Shown here: positions 7,818 through 14,996 of the stretch, one piece after another
How the letters are laid out: the number at the start of each line of letters is the position of its first letter
Numbering within the stretch: position 1 is the first letter of the stretch
Source: Gudongella sp034004165
GTDB lineage: Bacteria; Bacillota; Clostridia; Tissierellales; Tissierellaceae
Length of the DNA: 31,211 nt
Direction of reading: 5' to 3'
Assembly: GCA_034004165.1 (NCBI GenBank)
Contig: JAVEXI010000020.1
Location: 1 to 31,211 of the forward strand
The notes under the pieces: generated by a model
Database searches by the model: none
Told to the model about the DNA's origin: nothing
The model's input: the letters and a program-made list of their open reading frames with translations, nothing else
Translations under genes and position numbers: made by a program

Positions 7818-8740
7818 TTAGATTTTGATCTGATATAAGCGATGTCTTCAGCCATTTTAGCCTTTAAATCTTCAAGATCGTCGAACTTCATTTCTGGCCT
7901 GATATACTCCATAAAGTATACTTCTATTTCCAAGCCATAGATGGATTGTTTAAAGTCTAGAATGTGAGTTTCTACCATTAAATCTTGTTCACTGAATGTC
8001 GGATTCACACCGACATTGGTCGCACTCGGGTAATATCTGTCATTTATCCTCGTAATAGTCCTATAAACACCTTTACGTGGAACGACGTATTTAGTTGCAA
8101 TCCTCATATTCGCCGTGGGCACTCCAAGATCTTTTCCCATGCCCTTGCCATTAATGACCTCTCCTAATATGCCATAGGGCCTTCCTAGGAGTCTGTTAGC
8201 ATCCTTAATATTTCCTTCAGACAAAAGCCTTCTTATAAGTGTGCTACTAACAATTTCACCTTTGTAATACACCGGTTCTACAACTTCAACCTTAAGGCCC
8301 GTCTGTTTTCCAATTTCCTTTAGTATTTCAGCATTACCTGATGCCTTGTGGCCAAATCTATAATCAACTCCTACTACGACTAATTTGCAGTTTAATTTTT
8401 CAATTAGGATTTTCTTTACAAAATCTTCTGGGGAAAGAGTCATAATTTTATCGTCAAATTTCATTGTGTAAAGAGTCTTTATTCCTAACTTTTCTAAAAA
8501 TTCGTTTTTTTGAGAGTTTGTACTCAAAAGTCTCGGCCCATTTCCATACACAAAAGACTTTGTATGATTTTCAAATATTAGCATACTTGGCTGGTAATTT
8601 TCTCTTTTTGCAGCTTCCATCATTACTTCTATAAGCTTTTGATGACCCATATGCACTCCATCGAAATTTCCGAGAGCTATAGCAGTATCAAACCTTTCCT
8701 CTTTTGAGTTGTCTATACTAATAATTTTCATTGACTTCAC
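7802..8740 (-). CDS. ribF: Bifunctional riboflavin kinase/FAD synthetase
   Basis: Phosphorylates riboflavin to FMN and adenylylates FMN to FAD. The N-terminal nucleotidyltransferase domain shows GNFDGVHMGHQ at about residues 24-34 and GVDYRFGHKASG near 124-135. The C-terminal riboflavin kinase domain starts near residue 187 with YGILGEVINGKGMG and continues with LGVPTANM. The length of 312 is normal. Two starts compete. A GTG at 8740 overlaps the truB stop as GTGA, with AAGGTG eight bases upstream. An ATG three codons later is at 8731. I keep the GTG because the overlap pattern and spacing are good, but the first three residues are uncertain. Cotranscribed with truB; its 3' end carries the -35 region of the rpsO promoter. 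Confidence 0.94.
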   Translation of the reverse strand: MKSMKIISIDNSKEERFDTAIALGNFDGVHMGHQKLIEVMMEAAKRENYQPSMLIFENHTKSFVYGNGPRLLSTNSQKNEFLEKLGIKTLYTMKFDDKIMTLSPEDFVKKILIEKLNCKLVVVGVDYRFGHKASGNAEILKEIGKQTGLKVEVVEPVYYKGEIVSSTLIRRLLSEGNIKDANRLLGRPYGILGEVINGKGMGKDLGVPTANMRIATKYVVPRKGVYRTITRINDRYYPSATNVGVNPTFSEQDLMVETHILDFKQSIYGLEIEVYFMEYIRPEMKFDDLEDLKAKMAEDIAYIRSKSNLQLI

Positions 8741-9630
8741 TTAGCAAGCACCTTCTCCATCTTTAAAATTCTGCAGTTATCAACGCAGCGAATTGAGCCA
8801 ATACCGACAAATCGCTTTCCAGCATATGCTCTTACTGGTTTATCGAGCTCATATAAATTATAATCATCATCAAGTCTGGTTGTAAGTCCATTTAGCATCT
8901 TATCATATCTATCTTCTCTAACAGATATAATGGGTAAATCTTTTAAAGCAGCTTCAATTGGCACAATTACATTATTTAACTCTTCTTTATTCATCTCTTT
9001 AAGGCTGTTAATTCCAACTGACTGAGACAAATCAAAAGACCCTGCTTTAGTTCTTAAGAGATATGTCATGTGTCCAAATGTACCCAAAGAAGTCCCAAGA
9101 TCGTCACAGACAGTCCTTATATATGTTCCCTTCGAACATCCTGCTCTAAACATAAGATCTTTATTATTGCGAATTGAAAGCAATTCTAATTGATAAATCT
9201 CTACTTTGTGAGCTTTTCTATCTACATCTATGCCCTTTCTGGCCAATTCATAAAGTTTCTTACCACCAGTCTTTTTGGCAGAAAACATAGGGGGTATCTG
9301 AATTATCTGCCCCCTGAACTCTCCTAAAGCCTTTAAAATATCATTATCAGTGACAATTTTATCCGAAAATTCAAGTACTTTACCTGTAGAGTCAAGAGTA
9401 TCGGTTCTAATTCCCAATGACACTCCTGCGATGTATTCTTTGTCTGCTCCGGTTATATACTCGGCAATTCTAGTAGCTCTCCCAATGCAAATTGGCAGTA
9501 CCCCTGTCGCCATGGGATCAAGAGTTCCAGTGTGCCCAATTTTTCTAATGCCAGTAAGTTTTCTAAAAAATTGAACTGCATCGTGGGATGTCATCCCCTT
9601 GGGTTTAAAAAAGTTTATTACTCCATCCAA
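8737..9630 (-). CDS. truB: tRNA pseudouridine-55 synthase
   Basis: Isomerises U55 in the T-loop of tRNAs to pseudouridine. The N-terminal FFKPKGMTSHD and the catalytic motif GHTGTLDPMATGVLP, with its catalytic Asp, are intact. A C-terminal PUA-like region includes PVRAYAGKRFVGIG. The TTG at 9630 is chosen because it gives the family's usual short N-terminus (M-D-G-V-I-N) and has AGGTGAT, a seven-base match to the anti-Shine-Dalgarno sequence, at ideal spacing. An in-frame ATG at 9645 would add five residues but has only a distant GAGAAG. With the TTG start, the gene begins four bases after the nrnA stop, and that stop codon lies inside the ribosome site. About 297 residues. Confidence 0.95.
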   Translation of the reverse strand: MDGVINFFKPKGMTSHDAVQFFRKLTGIRKIGHTGTLDPMATGVLPICIGRATRIAEYITGADKEYIAGVSLGIRTDTLDSTGKVLEFSDKIVTDNDILKALGEFRGQIIQIPPMFSAKKTGGKKLYELARKGIDVDRKAHKVEIYQLELLSIRNNKDLMFRAGCSKGTYIRTVCDDLGTSLGTFGHMTYLLRTKAGSFDLSQSVGINSLKEMNKEELNNVIVPIEAALKDLPIISVREDRYDKMLNGLTTRLDDDYNLYELDKPVRAYAGKRFVGIGSIRCVDNCRILKMEKVLAK

Positions 9631-9633
9631 GCT

Positions 9634-9640
9634 ATCACCT
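9634..9640 (-). promoter_or_regulatory. Ribosome binding site that favours the TTG start of truB
   Basis: AGGTGAT on the minus strand matches seven consecutive bases of the anti-Shine-Dalgarno complement. Its AGG ends seven bases before the TTG at 9630. It also contains the TGA stop of nrnA, so a ribosome finishing nrnA stops on the truB loading site. Confidence 0.65.
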
Positions 9641-10609
9641 ATCATTTAGTAGCAACTTCTCAATCTCTTCGGTCATCATTTTACCTGCATCCATCAAATT
9701 TCCATTAATTGTACATCCCGAGGCTCTTATGTGCCCCCCACCGCCAAATACATTGCAGACAGCATTAGCATCGACTGTTTCTTTAGTCCTCAGGCTTACC
9801 TTGATTTCATCCTTGGAAATCTCTTTTAAGAGGCATGCTGCTTCTACACTGGCAGTATCTCTTAAAAATTCTACAACTCCTTCTGTATCTTCCATAGAGG
9901 CTCCAGTTTCATTAAGCATATCTATACTGACTGAAGCAAGAGCAAATTTACCATCAAACATAAGTTCAATTCCAGATAGAATTTTAATAAATAGTTGAGT
10001 TCTTTTAAGACTCCTATTCTGGTAAAGATTTTTATTTATTTCGTATCCGTTAATACCATAATCATAGAGCTTAGAAATAATGATATGTGTTTTACCAGTG
10101 ACGTTTTGATAGGTAAACCTTCCAGTGTCTGTACTTATAGCAGTATATATACAAGTGGCTATTTCCCTGTCTATTGGAAGCTCCAGGCTCTCTAAAAATG
10201 AGAATATCATCTCACCAGTCGAAGACGACTGCGGATCCACAATGTTGATGTCTCCAAACATTTCGTTGCTGACATGATGATCAATATTAACAATTACCTT
10301 AGCAGTTTCGGCAAGTTTTTGATTTTCCCCAAGCCTCATTAAGTCGCTGCAATCTAAGACAAATAGAATATCTATGTTCTCCCTTGGCTCACCATAACCT
10401 TTAAGCAAATCAACTCCTGGAAGGAACCTATAATCTTCTGGGATAGAATCTGACATCACCATGTCAACGGTTCCTTTTATCTTGGTTAAGGAAATGCCCA
10501 AAGCAAGAACAGAACCCATATTATCGCCATCTGGATTTACATGAGATACAATTGAAATATTCTTACTTTCGTCAATTAGGTCTTTAATCTTTAATAGTTC
10601 GCTATTCAT
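9635..10609 (-). CDS. nrnA: DHH-family nanoRNase/pAp phosphatase NrnA
   Basis: Degrades very short RNAs and/or dephosphorylates 3'-phosphoadenosine 5'-phosphate, and in some relatives cleaves pApA or pGpG. The DHH domain has HVNPDGDNMGS (His and Asp ligands at about 23-29), LDCSD at about 85-89 and the DHH triad at 110-112. The DHHA1 domain ends in the substrate-binding GGGGHIRASG near residue 290. The length of 324 is typical of the NrnA group and far shorter than RecJ. The ATG overlaps the rbfA stop (GATGAATAG), indicating translational coupling. Its position between rbfA and truB is characteristic of Firmicutes. Which substrate dominates cannot be read from sequence. Confidence 0.93.
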   Translation of the reverse strand: MNSELLKIKDLIDESKNISIVSHVNPDGDNMGSVLALGISLTKIKGTVDMVMSDSIPEDYRFLPGVDLLKGYGEPRENIDILFVLDCSDLMRLGENQKLAETAKVIVNIDHHVSNEMFGDINIVDPQSSSTGEMIFSFLESLELPIDREIATCIYTAISTDTGRFTYQNVTGKTHIIISKLYDYGINGYEINKNLYQNRSLKRTQLFIKILSGIELMFDGKFALASVSIDMLNETGASMEDTEGVVEFLRDTASVEAACLLKEISKDEIKVSLRTKETVDANAVCNVFGGGGHIRASGCTINGNLMDAGKMMTEEIEKLLLNDR

Positions 10610-10979
10610 CAGACTTCTCTTCTTGTGAATGAAGGTCTTTGTTTACTTCGTCAATTAACTTTGACATATTAATGGCTTGCTCAATTGATTCATCCAGATA
10701 GAAAATAGGTTCTGGAGCATATCTTAACTGCACTCTTTGCCCTATTTCCTTCCTAATGAAACCTTTGGCATTTTCAAGACCTTCCAAAGTACTTTCTTTA
10801 TCTGCCTCATTACCTAAAACCGACACATAAATCTTTGCAAATCTCAGGTCTCTGGTTACATTAACCCTGTTTATACTGGGCATCCCGCTAATTCTTGGAT
10901 CTTTAATCTCATTTTGCAGTAACTCTGAGACAACTTTTCTAACTTCTTCTGAAATTCTATTAATTCTCTTATCGTTCAT
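10602..10979 (-). CDS. rbfA: 30S ribosome-binding factor A
   Basis: A small KH-like protein that binds the immature 30S subunit and helps late 16S rRNA processing, especially at low temperature. The 125-residue product has the usual opening (RINRISEEVRKVVSELL), the ISGMPSINRVNVTRDLRFAK strand-helix region and the conserved ending LRYAPEPIFYLDESIEQA. The ATG follows GAGGTG six bases upstream, 10 bases after infB. The last eight bases overlap the start of nrnA. The charged tail after residue 115 is variable in the family. Confidence 0.96.
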   Translation of the reverse strand: MNDKRINRISEEVRKVVSELLQNEIKDPRISGMPSINRVNVTRDLRFAKIYVSVLGNEADKESTLEGLENAKGFIRKEIGQRVQLRYAPEPIFYLDESIEQAINMSKLIDEVNKDLHSQEEKSDE

Positions 10980-10989
10980 TGATTACACC

Positions 10990-13059
10990 TCAACTTTTCT
11001 GTACTTCCTTAAGTACATATGCTTCCATGTTGTCCCCTTCCTTGATGTCATTGAAGTTTTCCAGACCCAGTCCTGCTTCAAATCCTGTTAGGACTTCTCT
11101 GGCGTCATCTTTAAATCTCTTAAGAGATGATACAGAGCCGTCATAGATGACGACGTCATCGCGCAGTAGTCTAATCTTAGCATTACGCATTATCTTACCA
11201 CTGAGGACGTAAATTCCTGCGATTGTATTTCCTGTAGGGAGCCTGAAGGTAGCTCTAACTTGTGCTCTTCCAAGCACCTCTTCAACAATCTTAGGTGCGT
11301 GCATACCTTTTACAGCCGCCTGAATATCTTCTATTGCTTCGTAAATAACCCTGTAAGTCCTTATATCGACATTTTCTTTTTTCGCGACATCAATAGCATT
11401 TAAGTTTGGTCGTACGTTAAATCCAATTACAATAGCATTAGACGCGGAAGCCAGCATTATGTCAGACTCAGTTATACCTCCAACGCCCCCATGCAATAGA
11501 TTTACCTTAACCTCATCTGTATCAAGCTTCTTTAAGGATTGTCCAAGAGCCTCTATTGAACCTCTTACGTCTCCCTTAACAATAAGGTTTAAGTCTTTTA
11601 CTTCACCCATTTTTATTCTTTCAAAGAGGTCGTCTAAAGAAACTTTTGATGACTGTTTCATCTGTGCTTCTCTTAGCTCGCTTCTCCTTAAATCTGCAAT
11701 ATGCCTTGCTTCTTTTTCAGTATCAACTGAATACAATAAATCTCCTGCATTTGGAACCTCAGAAAGACCTAAAATCATAACAGGAATAGATGGAGAAGCC
11801 TTCTTAACTTTCTTACCTTTATCGTCAAGCATAGCTCTTATTCTTCCACTTGAGGTACCTGAAACAACAAGATCTCCAACGTGAAGAGTTCCTTTTTGTA
11901 CAAGAACAGTAGCTAAAGGCCCTTTGCCCTTGTCTAGCTGTGCTTCAATTATAGTTCCTATTGCTTTCCTGTTAGGATTAGCTTTCAATTCTTGCATATC
12001 AGCTACCAGGAGAACCATCTCAAGTAACTCTTCTATGCCAATTTTTTGTCTTGCAGAAACAGGTGCGACAATTGTATCTCCACCCCATTCTTCTGGTACT
12101 AGTCCATTATCAGAAAGCTCTTGTTTTATCCTGTCAATATTTGATTCTGGTTTATCTATTTTATTAACAGCGACGATTATGGGTATTTCAGCAGCTTTCG
12201 CATGAGAAATAGCCTCAATAGTCTGAGGCATGACGCCATCATCGGCTGCTACTACAAGTATAGCTACGTCCGTAACTTTTGCACCTCTCGCTCTCATGGA
12301 TGTAAAAGCTTCGTGACCTGGAGTGTCTAGGAAGACAATCTTTCTATTGTTAATATTTACAGCATAAGCTCCTATGTGCTGAGTTATTCCACCAGCTTCT
12401 CGTCCTGTTACATTAGTATGCCTAATTGCATCTAGGAGCGATGTCTTTCCATGGTCGACGTGACCCATGACTGTAACTACCGGAGGTCTTGGCATCATAT
12501 CTTTTGGATCATCTTCGAAATCTAATAAATCTATTTCTGTCTCTTCTTCTTCAGGTTGTAGAAGATTTGCTTCAAAACCAAATTCTTCAGCTATCAAAGC
12601 AGCAATTTCGCCGTCAATTGCTTGGTTTTGATTAACCATAACCCCTAATCCGATTAGCTTTGTTATGACCTTTGATGCATTTACTCCTATCTTTTCAGCT
12701 AAATCCTTGACGATGACTTCTGCATCGATATCTAATATTTTTTTATCGGATTGAGCTGGACTCTTGACACCTTTGTCAGCTTCTTCTTTTGTTTGTCTTT
12801 TATTAATGTCTTTTTTTCCTTTCTTTTTAGAAGGTTTTTCTTCCTCTACTGTTTTCGGTTCTTCAGTCAAAACCTCTTCTGTTTCCTCAGTTGCTTTGTC
12901 TTCTTCCTGGATGAGCTCTTTTATCATCTGTGCTTCGTCCTCTTCGATTGAGCTCATATGGCTGTTAATTTTTAGTTCCAATCCCTCTATCCTCTCCATA
13001 AGTTCTTTGCTGCTTATATTTAGTTCTTTGGCTAATTCATATACTCTTACTCTTGTCAT
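10990..13059 (-). CDS. infB: Translation initiation factor IF-2
   Basis: A GTPase that places fMet-tRNA on the 30S subunit and promotes subunit joining. The N-terminus has an IF2-N module (residues 1-55), a highly charged Glu/Lys linker (about 50-105) and a second IF2-N module (about 107-165). The G domain shows GHVDHGKT at about 201, DTPGHEAF at about 245 and NKID at about 300. EF-Tu-like domain II, domain III and the C-terminal tRNA-binding domain (RAQVRATFRLPTGNTIAGIY) follow. At 689 residues the linker is short, as in many clostridia. The ATG follows GGAGGTG. No gene for an L7Ae-like protein (ylxQ) lies between rnpM and infB, although this is the usual arrangement. Confidence 0.98.
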   Translation of the reverse strand: MTRVRVYELAKELNISSKELMERIEGLELKINSHMSSIEEDEAQMIKELIQEEDKATEETEEVLTEEPKTVEEEKPSKKKGKKDINKRQTKEEADKGVKSPAQSDKKILDIDAEVIVKDLAEKIGVNASKVITKLIGLGVMVNQNQAIDGEIAALIAEEFGFEANLLQPEEEETEIDLLDFEDDPKDMMPRPPVVTVMGHVDHGKTSLLDAIRHTNVTGREAGGITQHIGAYAVNINNRKIVFLDTPGHEAFTSMRARGAKVTDVAILVVAADDGVMPQTIEAISHAKAAEIPIIVAVNKIDKPESNIDRIKQELSDNGLVPEEWGGDTIVAPVSARQKIGIEELLEMVLLVADMQELKANPNRKAIGTIIEAQLDKGKGPLATVLVQKGTLHVGDLVVSGTSSGRIRAMLDDKGKKVKKASPSIPVMILGLSEVPNAGDLLYSVDTEKEARHIADLRRSELREAQMKQSSKVSLDDLFERIKMGEVKDLNLIVKGDVRGSIEALGQSLKKLDTDEVKVNLLHGGVGGITESDIMLASASNAIVIGFNVRPNLNAIDVAKKENVDIRTYRVIYEAIEDIQAAVKGMHAPKIVEEVLGRAQVRATFRLPTGNTIAGIYVLSGKIMRNAKIRLLRDDVVIYDGSVSSLKRFKDDAREVLTGFEAGLGLENFNDIKEGDNMEAYVLKEVQKS

Positions 13060-13065
13060 ACACTA

Positions 13066-13085
13066 CACCTCCGTTTTTTAAGGTG
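13066..13085 (-). promoter_or_regulatory. Possible hairpin masking the infB ribosome site
   Basis: In the 31-base gap between rnpM and infB, CACCTT (13085-13080) can pair with GAGGTG of the infB ribosome site (13071-13066): five Watson-Crick pairs plus one wobble, around an A-rich loop. This could lower infB initiation unless ribosomes translating rnpM open it. The stem is short and the idea is tentative. Confidence 0.3.
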
Positions 13086-13090
13086 ATTCT

Positions 13091-13354
13091 CTATTTCTCG
13101 ATAACTTCTCTAAGTTTTTTATAAATTTCTTCAGTAATTTCAGTTTCAAGTGCTCTTGCAAACTTCTTCGTTTTATATGCTTCTTCAAAACACTCTATAG
13201 TTGGGCAAATATATGCTCCTCTGCCATTGGCTTTACCTGTCAGATCCACCATAACGACTCCTTCGTTGTTTTTCACAACCCTTAAAAGCTCTTTCTTTGG
13301 TTTCATCTGATTGCAGGCAATACATCTTCTCATTGGAACTTTTTTAACTTTCAC
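13091..13354 (-). CDS. rnpM: YlxR-family RNA-binding protein (RNase P modulator RnpM)
   Basis: A small basic protein of the YlxR (DUF448) family. Members have been linked to modulation of RNase P activity in Bacillus subtilis and to transcription control elsewhere; I rely on general knowledge for this. The 87 residues contain the family marks RRCIACNQMKPKKELLR near the N-terminus and GKANGRGAYIC in the middle. Two CxxC-like cysteines and a further Cys pair look capable of binding metal or RNA. The start is GTG, four bases after the nusA stop, with GGAG nine bases upstream inside the nusA end. Its place between nusA and infB is diagnostic of the family. Confidence 0.93.
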   Translation of the reverse strand: MKVKKVPMRRCIACNQMKPKKELLRVVKNNEGVVMVDLTGKANGRGAYICPTIECFEEAYKTKKFARALETEITEEIYKKLREVIEK

Positions 13355-13358
13355 AATA

Positions 13359-14411
13359 TCACTCTCCTAGCGCAGCGTACTGTGTTTCAGATTTAATGTC
13401 AATCTTCCAACTTGTAAGTTTTGCGGCAAGTCTGGCATTTTGTCCTTCTTTGCCTATTGCAAGAGACAACTGGTAATCTGGTACGACCACCATTGCAGAC
13501 TTTTCTTTTTCATTTGGAATAACCTTTACTACCTTTGAAGGACTGAGGCTGTTTGCAATAAATTCAGCGATATCTTTACTCCATATGACAATGTCAATTT
13601 TTTCATCGCTTAGTTCATCTACAATTGCTTTTACTCTGGCTCCCTTAAATCCTACACAAGCACCAAGTGGGTCAACGTCTGGATTCTTAGAAAAAACTGC
13701 AATTTTTGTCCTTGATCCAGCTTCTCTTGATATAGAGTAAATTTCTACAATTCCTTCGCTAATTTCAGGAACTTCAAGCTCAAATAGTCTTTTAACAAGG
13801 CCTGTATTAGACCTTGAAAGAACAATTTGTGGTCCTTTGGTAGTCTTTTTAACTTCCAGAATCAAGAGTTTAAGTCTGTGGCCCTGTATGTATTCCTCTC
13901 CCTCAATCTGTTCTGCTGGCGGAAGAATACCTTCTGTTTTGCCTAAGTCAATATATACATTGTTCTTTGAAATCCTCTGGATTTGTCCAGTAATAATTTC
14001 ATTTTCTCTGTTTATGAACTCATCGTAAATTACATCTCTTTCGGCGTCTTTTATTCTCTGTATGACGACCTGTTTTGCAGTTTGCGCTGCTATTCTGCCG
14101 AAATCCCTTGGTGTTATTTCCAGTTTCACCACATCTCCTGGTTCATAAACCAAGTCTATTTCTTTTGCTTCAGTTGTAGTAATCTGCAATAGTGGATCTT
14201 CAATCTCAGAATCAGCGACTACATCTTTTGTCGCAAATACCTTTACTGCTCCAGTATCTCTGTCCATCTCCACAACAACATTTTGTGATGAACCAAAATT
14301 CTTTTTATAGCTTGATATAAGTGCTGACTCTAAAGCATCAAATATTATATCTTTTGTTATACCTTTTTCTTTTTCAATTTCTTCCAGGGCGTTGATAAAA
14401 TCAACATTCAT
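13359..14411 (-). CDS. nusA: Transcription termination/antitermination protein NusA
   Basis: Binds RNA polymerase and nascent RNA, and controls pausing, intrinsic termination and antitermination. The product has the N-terminal RNAP-binding domain (MNVDFINALEEIEKEKGI), an S1 domain near residues 135-200 (ENEIITGQIQRISKNNVYIDLG) and two KH domains (with DPLGACVGFKGARVKAI and LSLAIGKEGQNARLAAKLT). At about 350 residues it lacks the C-terminal acidic repeats of proteobacterial NusA, as is normal in Firmicutes. The frame is open 13 codons further up to a TTG at 14450, but the ATG at 14411 is chosen: it follows AGGAGG at eight bases and matches the usual N-terminus. The rimP stop codon abuts this ribosome site. 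Confidence 0.97.
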   Translation of the reverse strand: MNVDFINALEEIEKEKGITKDIIFDALESALISSYKKNFGSSQNVVVEMDRDTGAVKVFATKDVVADSEIEDPLLQITTTEAKEIDLVYEPGDVVKLEITPRDFGRIAAQTAKQVVIQRIKDAERDVIYDEFINRENEIITGQIQRISKNNVYIDLGKTEGILPPAEQIEGEEYIQGHRLKLLILEVKKTTKGPQIVLSRSNTGLVKRLFELEVPEISEGIVEIYSISREAGSRTKIAVFSKNPDVDPLGACVGFKGARVKAIVDELSDEKIDIVIWSKDIAEFIANSLSPSKVVKVIPNEKEKSAMVVVPDYQLSLAIGKEGQNARLAAKLTSWKIDIKSETQYAALGE

Positions 14412-14424
14412 CCCATTTTCCTCC

Positions 14425-14886
14425 TTAAAATTTAATTGTAAGCCTTGCAAGTGAAATGGATTCTCTTGGTAGGCTGTGCTCTCTTTCAGTAGATTTGATG
14501 ATTACTATTGAGTCACTGTAACTTTCTAAAATGCCCTCTAATTTTTTCGTGCCATCTATAGGATTATATAGATTAACTTCAATTTCTTTTCCTAAGTTTC
14601 TTTCGTAATCTCGGTCTGTCTTAATAGGGCGATCCAGACCTGGTGAAGATACCTCTAAGTAATATGCTTTGTCTATAATTTCTAACTCGTCTAACTGTTC
14701 TCCAACTTTTTCACTCATTAGCTGGCAGTCGTCAAGGCTCACTCCTCCGGGCTTATGGATGTAGATCCTGAGGTAATTATTCCCGTACTCCCTGACATAT
14801 TCCACATCGACAAGCTCATAACCAAGTTCTTGTGCCTGTCTTTCAGCACAATCTGTTACTCTGCCAACAATATTCTTTTTATTCAT
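14425..14886 (-). CDS. rimP: Ribosome maturation factor RimP
   Basis: Needed for correct 30S assembly; it binds early intermediates around S12. The 153-residue product shows the two-domain layout: an N-terminal alpha/beta domain with LGYELVDVEYVREYGNNYLR and HKPGGVSLDDCQLMSEKVGE, the conserved YYLEVSSPGLDRPIK at about residues 80-94, and a C-terminal Sm-like beta-barrel. The ATG follows CAGGAGGTGG at good spacing. It is the first gene of the rimP-nusA-rnpM-infB operon and is preceded by a strong promoter and a leader hairpin. The usual partner nusA starts 13 bases downstream. Confidence 0.97.
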   Translation of the reverse strand: MNKKNIVGRVTDCAERQAQELGYELVDVEYVREYGNNYLRIYIHKPGGVSLDDCQLMSEKVGEQLDELEIIDKAYYLEVSSPGLDRPIKTDRDYERNLGKEIEVNLYNPIDGTKKLEGILESYSDSIVIIKSTEREHSLPRESISLARLTIKF

Positions 14887-14918
14887 GATCCACCTCCTGA
14901 ATCTCCTGACATAAACGA

Positions 14919-14938
14919 AGAGTGGGTAAACCCACTCT
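14919..14938 (-). terminator. Terminator-like hairpin in the rimP leader
   Basis: AGAGTGGG pairs perfectly with CCCACTCT around a TTTA loop on the minus strand. The tail TCGTTTATG is a poor U tract. The hairpin lies downstream of the rimP promoter, so it is both the only terminator candidate after polC and part of the leader of the nusA operon. It could attenuate transcription from either source. Confidence 0.55.
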
Positions 14939-14967
14939 CGCCGAAAATCACTATATTTGTCTTTTAC

Positions 14968-14996
14968 ATTATAGCACGTTATACCGCATAAATCAA
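14968..14996 (-). promoter_or_regulatory. SigA promoter for the rimP-nusA-infB operon
   Basis: The minus strand carries TTGATT, a 17-base spacer and TATAAT, with TG one base upstream of the -10 (TGCTATAAT). The -35 hexamer overlaps the TGA stop codon of polC. Transcription would begin near 14961, giving a leader of about 75 bases that includes the hairpin at 14919-14938. Confidence 0.82.

Noticed and set aside
11459..11884. Plus-strand open frame of 141 codons
   Set aside because: It lies wholly within infB in the opposite strand, has no ribosome site, and its Ser/Pro/Leu-rich product looks like an antisense shadow.
14412..14450. Longer nusA from a TTG at 14450
   Set aside because: It would overlap the end of rimP, lacks a ribosome site and adds residues not typical of NusA, while the ATG at 14411 has AGGAGG at eight bases.
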